NCBI RefSeq assembly: GCF_003473485.1
Contig: NC_053046.1
Coordinates: 33,929,332 to 33,993,331 of the forward strand
Direction of reading: 5' to 3'
From: Medicago truncatula
Taxonomy: Eukaryota > Streptophyta > Magnoliopsida > Fabales > Fabaceae
Length of the DNA: 64,000 nt
Shown here piece by piece: positions 57,587-64,000 of the stretch. The stretch's first letter is position 1, and the number at the start of each line of letters is the position of its first letter. A model generated the notes under the pieces. The model was not told where the DNA came from and made no database searches. It saw only the letters and a program-made list of their open reading frames with translations. Made by a program: the position numbers and the translations under genes.

Positions 57587-58393
57587 ATTTGCCTAATGTT
57601 CGCAGTTGTTTATATATATAGCTTATCTTTTAACTGCATTAGGTATTGAAACTCTACTGCATTCATGCATGGTGGGGTGTTTCCTTTCATTAAATCAAGT
57701 CAAGGTAATTTATTATTTTAATTCATTCAAGTTCTCAAATTTTGATTAGCATATTCATGATATTGTACCAAGAAAAAAACATATTCATATTAAAAAGATT
57801 GGCAAAATCCAAAGGGCCTAACTCAAATATATATTTGGGTAGTTAAAAATTTATAATGCCAGCTAATTTGTACATTTTTTTTATAAAGAGAAAAGACTCA
57901 TTTTATCTCAATATCGATCTACATGATGGAATGGAGTAAAACATATGAAGGTTATGAACAACTACGTTGATTTACGTCCTTATTGTCTTCACATGGTAGT
58001 TTGGATAACAGAAGAAAATATTTCTGCAATCTTTGACAATTGAGTCATACTAGATTAAGTATTGCATTCAGCTCAAAAATGACATTTTCATATTTTATAA
58101 TCTAATTAATTATTTAAATATGATTTATCAATAAATTATCTGAATTGGCAGTTTTAAGTTCTAATAATAATTAGATTAAAAAAAATGCAGGTTATTATCT
58201 TGAAAAATTCATAAGCTGCACTGGATTTAGACCAATAACTGATTAACCCAAATCAAAAAACAAATAAACAAAATTGCAAAAACCAATATTGGCTACAAAT
58301 TAGTGGTTAATGAATACAAGCCTTATTTCATCATATACAAAATGTGGTTTTCCTTTTTGTGTTTGTCATTACCATTTTTCTACATAATTATAT
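57587..58393. other. Intergenic, upstream of tRNA-Ile and 3' of phytoene synthase
   Basis: AT-rich. It includes the probable phytoene synthase 3' UTR. No gene is seen. Confidence 0.55.
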
Positions 58394-61300
58394 CTATACA
58401 TGAGATAACTTTTTTGATGGAGGAACCATAGATCTAGCATATGCAAGTGGTAAAGAAAGTAACTTCTTTGTTTTGCTCACATAAGCCCTCTTAGTGAAAT
58501 TGTTGTAATCATTAGCTTCTATTTCGTCCAATATTTGTCGATACAATAGCAAAGACGCCCACACCTGCAACACGCACAAAACCCTTTTCCGTCACATACT
58601 AAAATGTCAACTCAATAACAAGAATTTGACCTTGTAACCTCGAGATGAAATTGAAATGAAATCACCTCGAATGACAATTGTAAAATAGTCATTGTTGTCA
58701 TATTGAAGTTAAATGATGAATAGAAAGTAAAGAACCTCAAGCCTTGATCAATGATATCAATTAGTCACAAGTAGAGACAGACATAAGAGCATAACAAATA
58801 TAGTAAAGATGAGATGTAGTTAGTGACGGTGTATATGAATTAAATCCAAAAGTTATTTAATGAATACATGATTATTTATAAAAAAAGTCACATGACCAAT
58901 TAGAAAACTTATATGACAGTTTGTTTTAATCTTTACCATTCATGATTAGACTCAACAGTCAGAATTTACTTCTCTCACTTTCATGCAAAGACATTTTCTA
59001 CACACACATATATACTGCGAAACAGTGAAATTTTGGCCATCATGAAGGTTTTGCATAATGATATTTGTTTGAATTTCTTACCGGCCATCTGCTCTGTTCA
59101 TTAAGCTCTGTCACTCCCTTTTCTGCCTCATCAAAAAACGTTCTCGCCCTTTTAATTTGGCTCTTCATGAAGTTCCTCCACTTGTCCGTCACCTTACCGG
59201 CAAATATGTCGTCATCTGAAAGCCCTGCCAAAGTCAATTCATCTTGTGGTAGATACACTCTTCCTCGCCTGGCACTGTTAAGAAAATTGACCATAAGATA
59301 AGAAGGTTGAAGCCAAAATGAAATGCAGGACCATTGTTTAATTAAGCAACAGTGGAAAAACCAACATTATATTTTCATTTTCATCCATCACAGTTCCAAT
59401 ATCATATTGCAACTTGTACATTAATATGAAAGACTCTATTTGTAAACATATCAAACTTGATAGTCAAGTACTCCATCCGTTCCAAACTAATTGTTGTATT
59501 AGCATACAAAAAGTGAAGCAAAATAACAGTCGCTTTGCTTTTTCAATGTCATTTTTTTTTTCTTTCTAATTCTACCTCTAAATTAATATTGTCTGCATTA
59601 CTTTCAAGTCATTATATTCCACTATACATTTAAGACAATGACTAATGACCAATAGTTAATACGGATGAATTTGTAAACATGCAATATTCTTTAGTTTAGT
59701 TATACATTTTATAAATCTATGTGAAAAACTTAGGACTAGAGTTATTATGGGATGGGGATAATATTTTATCATAAAATTTATGATATGAATTGAACAAACA
59801 TTGGTACTTCTGAACTTACTCCTCTCCAACATCTCTGAGTATGTTGGTAAGCTGATTTGCAATTCCCAAGGCCAAGGCAGCATTGTATACACTCTCTGTT
59901 GTGGCTTGCGAATGTGTTGAAATGCCCATGACCGGAACACTCATTAAACCAACAGTTCCAGCAACATAGTAACAGTAGAGATATAGTTCATCAAAGCTTT
60001 TGTATCTTGACTTCTTAAGATCCATTCTCATTCCTTCTATCATATCTTTAAATGGCTTCATCGACAAAAACAAAAGATTAGGATAAGTCCTCTAACACTG
60101 AAGGCAAACGTAGTTATCTGTTTGTCTATCTATTCAAAGAAAAGTCTTTTTCTAATGACACATGTTCGGAATTTCAACATTTTACCCGCCATTTTTTTTC
60201 TTCAGATATAATGTTCTTTGCATGATAACTTTACTCATTAAACTTGCAAGCTTATTATAAGTAACAAAACATATTTGCATGATCCACAAAATCATTATAT
60301 GTGGGGACAAAAAGAACCTAGGTTGGTTGCAGGAAAGTTCATAAAATCATTCACCACTTGTTGCCTTTCAAGTAGAAAACAACATTAATGATGGTTTTCA
60401 TGTATATATCTAATTTGGTGAACAAAATTAATCAATACCTGGATATCGACAGGAAATCTGTTGACGGTATCTGATAAAGCAGCATCAAGCATATCAAATG
60501 GACGCCCTTGGAAAAGTTCGTCCAATCTTGATTCCCACCTATCCATTGCAGTTGCTGTAATATGTGAAGCATTAGGGCCATCGACAAGTTCATCCGTCCT
60601 CCTACACCAAACTGAAAAAGAAGTAGTATTAGACACTAATTTCTGAAATTTAGAGGACTCATTCAAAACTTCGTATATTTGACATCTGATTGGGGAAATT
60701 GATCTTATTTATGTAGGAGCAGTCAAAATCAGCTTACAAAATGAACTTAGTACATAACGGTATAATGTATAACCAAATGGAATTGGCTACAAGTTACATT
60801 CCAACTTTTGTTGTCTATAAGAAACATAGACACTAATTTCTGAATTTTAGAAGACTCATTCAAAACTTCCATGCATGTAAGTTATTTTAAACATCAATTA
60901 TAAAGAAATATTTTCAAACGAGCAGATCCTATAGCAAAAACTGTCCAGTAGATGAACTTGTCGAACATAAACTTCCCTTGTAAACTTAAAAAATTTACAT
61001 GCAAATTTATAATAGTCAATAGTTATCTGAAAAAAAAATATACTTGTTATCATAATCATAATGAAAACCATATAAGCATGATCACTCACCATATATCGCC
61101 CAAATAGCTCTTCGCCTTTCAGGAGTCATTAGAAGAGTTCCTGAGGGAAAAGAACCCAATATAAATTGCTCAACTCACACCACAAAACCAAAATAATTAA
61201 CATCCTCATTTTAAGGAAAGATAATAGAAAGCTAACCCAAGTAAAATGTTTTAGCATATTCTGCACAAATTTCTCCACATCTATCATATGCTTCACTCAA

Positions 61301-61717
61301 CAAACTCAAATTCCCAGGCAAAACAATTTCCGGTTTCACTTCAAGTTCACCGGTAGAGCTCAGCTTCCTCTTAACCAAAGACGCCTGCTTCAGAACCACA
61401 TCATATACCTTCTGCTCAGACGAAACAGTCACTTCTCCTGCAGTCGGGTTTGCGAGCACATTCGATAACAAAGGGAAGTTACTAGCACTCTCTAAGCCAG
61501 GCTGACCAACACATGCATACTTAATATCTGTACTCAATGAGCAAAATCTCCGTGTCTTTTTCTTATCATTCTTTTTTGCTCTTATTGACACAAAGTCTCT
61601 AGACAAGAACTTCGAAGAATCTACAAGCTTCACAACCCCGAAAGAATCGAGTAAACCATTGGAACAGGAGACCTCTAAGCTAGGAGAGGAAGCAACCCTT
61701 AATAATGTCACAGACAT
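58394..61717 (-). CDS. PSY: Phytoene synthase, plastid precursor
   Basis: Six exons: 61717-61237, 61140-61090, 60611-60439, 60055-59820, 59274-59082 and 58564-58394, all GT-AG, giving 434 residues, close to the usual length. The enzyme joins two geranylgeranyl diphosphates to 15-cis-phytoene, the first committed step of carotenoid synthesis in plastids. Both Asp-rich motifs that hold the diphosphates through Mg are present: DELVD (184-188) and DVGED (310-314). Also present are [32 protein letters not shown], and [13 protein letters not shown] after the second motif. The first 100 or so residues are Ser/Lys/Arg-rich and poorly conserved, as expected for a transit peptide. Conservation begins near [13 protein letters not shown]. 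No internal stop is seen. A 5' UTR intron acceptor may lie at aacacag just upstream of the ATG. Confidence 0.96.
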
Positions 61718-63058
61718 GACTAAACTTTTGCTGTGTTAGGAACCTCCTTGTTAGCTAACCTTAACTTCCTCCTATTCCTCAAATATGAATCCTTGAGAAA
61801 ACCACTAAACTCTCTTCATAGAAAAAACCCAGTTGAAAACACAAACAAACCAATGCAAAGAAATTTGCTTTAATCCAATAAAATCCTTGGAAACACCACT
61901 TTTCCAGCAAGGCTAACTGTGATTAAGCCAACACAAACAATAAAATTTCATATTTAGTATAACAGTAACATAACATCAACATAAAGTAAAAACAAAAACA
62001 ATAAAACTTCATCATGCAACAAGAATCATGGTTTTAAATTGTGATTGGCAATATAAAAGTTTTTGAGGTCTCAGCAATGGCATCGCAATCGCAACCACAA
62101 TTTCAACAACATCAGCAGCATTTTGCTACAATATAAAACTTCATCGCGTAACTGCAACCGCAATTTAAAACCATGACAAAAAACACACAATGGGGATCTG
62201 AATCATAACAGTAAACTAAAAAAAAAAATATTACATTATTCACAAAGAAAGTATGAAGCAACAGCTTATGTTAGCTTATGTTAGCTATGACTTAAAAGTT
62301 AAAACTTTAAATTAATTGAAGCAAAAAAAAAATCACCTTTAAATTAAGAACTTATTAGTACTACACGGAAATTCAACTTAACCACAAAAATGAGCAAGTA
62401 GTAGTAGCTTGAAACAAGGAAACAACAAAGCACACAAAAACAACTTTGTTGGGTGATAATGGTTACAAATTGAATTGACCCACTTAGATGAATTTGCCAT
62501 TAATTGAACATATGTATGAAAACATCAACATCATGGAGCAAAAACTAACAATGGCCACTATAAAAGAGTAATTTATTTTGATTACCTCACAATTTGATAT
62601 GAATAATGTGACCCACTAAATTCTCCACTCTTCCAGAGACCTTGTTTGTAATAATTGTTTTTTTTGAAAGAAATAAAATAATGTGACCCTTTTTGTAGTA
62701 TGAAATGGAATAGCTGTTGAAATTCTTTGTATATGGTTTTGAAGCTTGACCAATGTATGGTTGTGAGTTTCACACGATTGTGTTATCAATTTTTGTAGCT
62801 TTGTATATTAGTTCCATACTGTGCATTGTGTCATCTTTTACACTGTTTTATTACCCCCACCCGTATCAAATGGGTCGGGTTCGCCATCTTCCTGTTTTAT
62901 CGGGTCGGTTGGGAAAATTTGGGACTGAACAAAAACTAAACCAGTCCCAATCAAATTGGAGCATTAGTGTTAATAATAAGTTTTCTCCGACCGTCTTTTT
63001 TTCTCCTTCTTTCGATCTAAATAAATTATGAAAAATGTTAACTTATGTTATTGGATAT
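61718..63058. promoter_or_regulatory. Upstream region of phytoene synthase
   Basis: It contains the leader, a possible leader intron and the presumed promoter. No other gene is seen. Open frames at 62582-62773 and 62753-63031 have no domain. No specific regulatory site is claimed. Confidence 0.4.
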
Positions 63059-63314
63059 TACTTTTTCTGTTTTAAGATGAATGTCGTTTTAACCAATTGC
63101 ACACAAATTAATAAATGAAATGAAATAATCAATTGCCTAAGAAAAAGACAAACCTAAAGTTGCATTGAAAATTGTGCGAGAGAAAAGTTGAAGTATTTAT
63201 TGAGAGTAAAGTTGAGAGAAAAAAATTAAAGTTGTATTTGAAATGTAAAGTGACATTCATTTTGAAATAAATTTTTTTCGCTAATGTGACATTCATTATA
63301 AAACGGAGGGAGTA
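63059..63314. mobile_element. Stowaway-like MITE
   Basis: The left end tactttttctgttttaagatg and right end cattataaaacggagggagta are imperfect inverted copies. gaatgtcg on the left and cgacattc-like gtgacattcat on the right also pair. TA-flanked, 256 bp. Confidence 0.65.
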
Positions 63315-64000
63315 GTTAAGAAAACTAAATTAGAAAGATTGTATTGAGAATTGTGAAAAGTGAGAATTTAACTTTTTAAAAGTCAAGATGTTCTTTTTAA
63401 AAGTTATTGAAAGATCAACCTTAGTCAATCACATGTTCAATCAATGATTTGGACGTCAACGTTGAAGATTTGGGAGTTGATGATTTAGATATAATATTAT
63501 TTATAGACATTTTGCCGTTGTATACTATTAAGTTAAGTGTTGTGAGTTTGTTTGCAGATTCGTCATTTATAATTTGAATGAATGAATACCGTTTTGTTTT
63601 ATAAAAAAAATAAAATAATCTCCTACTCAACACTTAAGTCATTTTAAAAAATCTCATTAATAATTTTATAAGTTTAATTTGTATATATAGTCGGTGTAAA
63701 GTTATTTTACACATAAAATCTTGACACATCATTTTCCTTTTATTCAAATTATTTAAGCTATCTAACCTCTCTAACGTAACAATTAACAAAAAAAACATTT
63801 ATCACAAGAAGACATTATTTTATAAAAATGTCAACTATTTCGATTTCTAATATATAATTACACATACTTTCGTTAAAAAAAAAATTATACCTTATAAAGG
63901 TTTTAAAGAATGCTCAAAAAGCATTCGTTAACATTTCCCTTTAAAAAATCAATAAATTTTACAAAAATATAATCCAATTTTTTCACAAGTCAAACTAAAT
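63315..64000. other. Intergenic, nothing recognised
   Basis: AT-rich sequence to the window edge without a supportable gene. The minus-strand frame at 63421-63633 has no domain. Confidence 0.5.

Noticed and set aside
59065-59301. Plus-strand frame over phytoene synthase
   Set aside because: Antisense shadow of exon 5.

Overview
This is a eukaryotic nuclear window: AT-rich, split genes with GT-AG introns, nuclear tRNA genes and dense transposon debris. The intron style, the small transposons with CTCCCTCCGT ends, the SINE families and the F-box and SINA-like gene content point to a legume, most likely Medicago or a close relative. The species is an inference.

Layout. 1-8.5 kb: mostly transposon remnants (a Mutator-like element, a long inverted-repeat element, SINE and LTR debris) and an F-box pseudogene. 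8.5-12.7 kb: a minus-strand SEN1/UPF1-type helicase gene of six exons whose frame is broken twice. 15.5-36.5 kb: a local array of SINA-type RING ubiquitin-ligase genes, all on the minus strand. Their last exon encodes a ubiquitin-like domain, giving a RING - SIAH zinc finger - ubiquitin-like fusion. Unit B is complete in reading frame. Unit A has lost its first exon. Unit C is a rearranged wreck, present twice because a 7,977-bp block (22,675-30,651) is repeated head to tail at 30,652-38,628 with only single-base homopolymer differences seen. 36.8-40.9 kb: a 4,178-bp CACTA transposon with a 3-bp target duplication, inserted into a LINE reverse transcriptase and carrying a broken Ulp1 protease fragment. 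41-47.7 kb: LINE tail, Copia fragment, a 134-bp tandem repeat and a Helitron end.

48-62 kb is the gene-rich end. It holds a complete seven-exon Rab5/RABF2 small GTPase gene (+), a two-exon gene for a 60-residue membrane protein (+), tRNA-Asp (+), tRNA-Ile (-) and a complete six-exon phytoene synthase gene (-). These are independent housekeeping genes with no sign of shared function. Rab5 acts in endosomal traffic and phytoene synthase starts carotenoid synthesis in plastids.

The most unusual item is the SINA-ubiquitin-like fusion family. The same intron phase and exon junction are kept in two diverged units. The ubiquitin-like exon is followed in both units by the remnant of a second ubiquitin repeat, which suggests capture from a polyubiquitin gene. 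No function has been shown, and one member at most looks intact.
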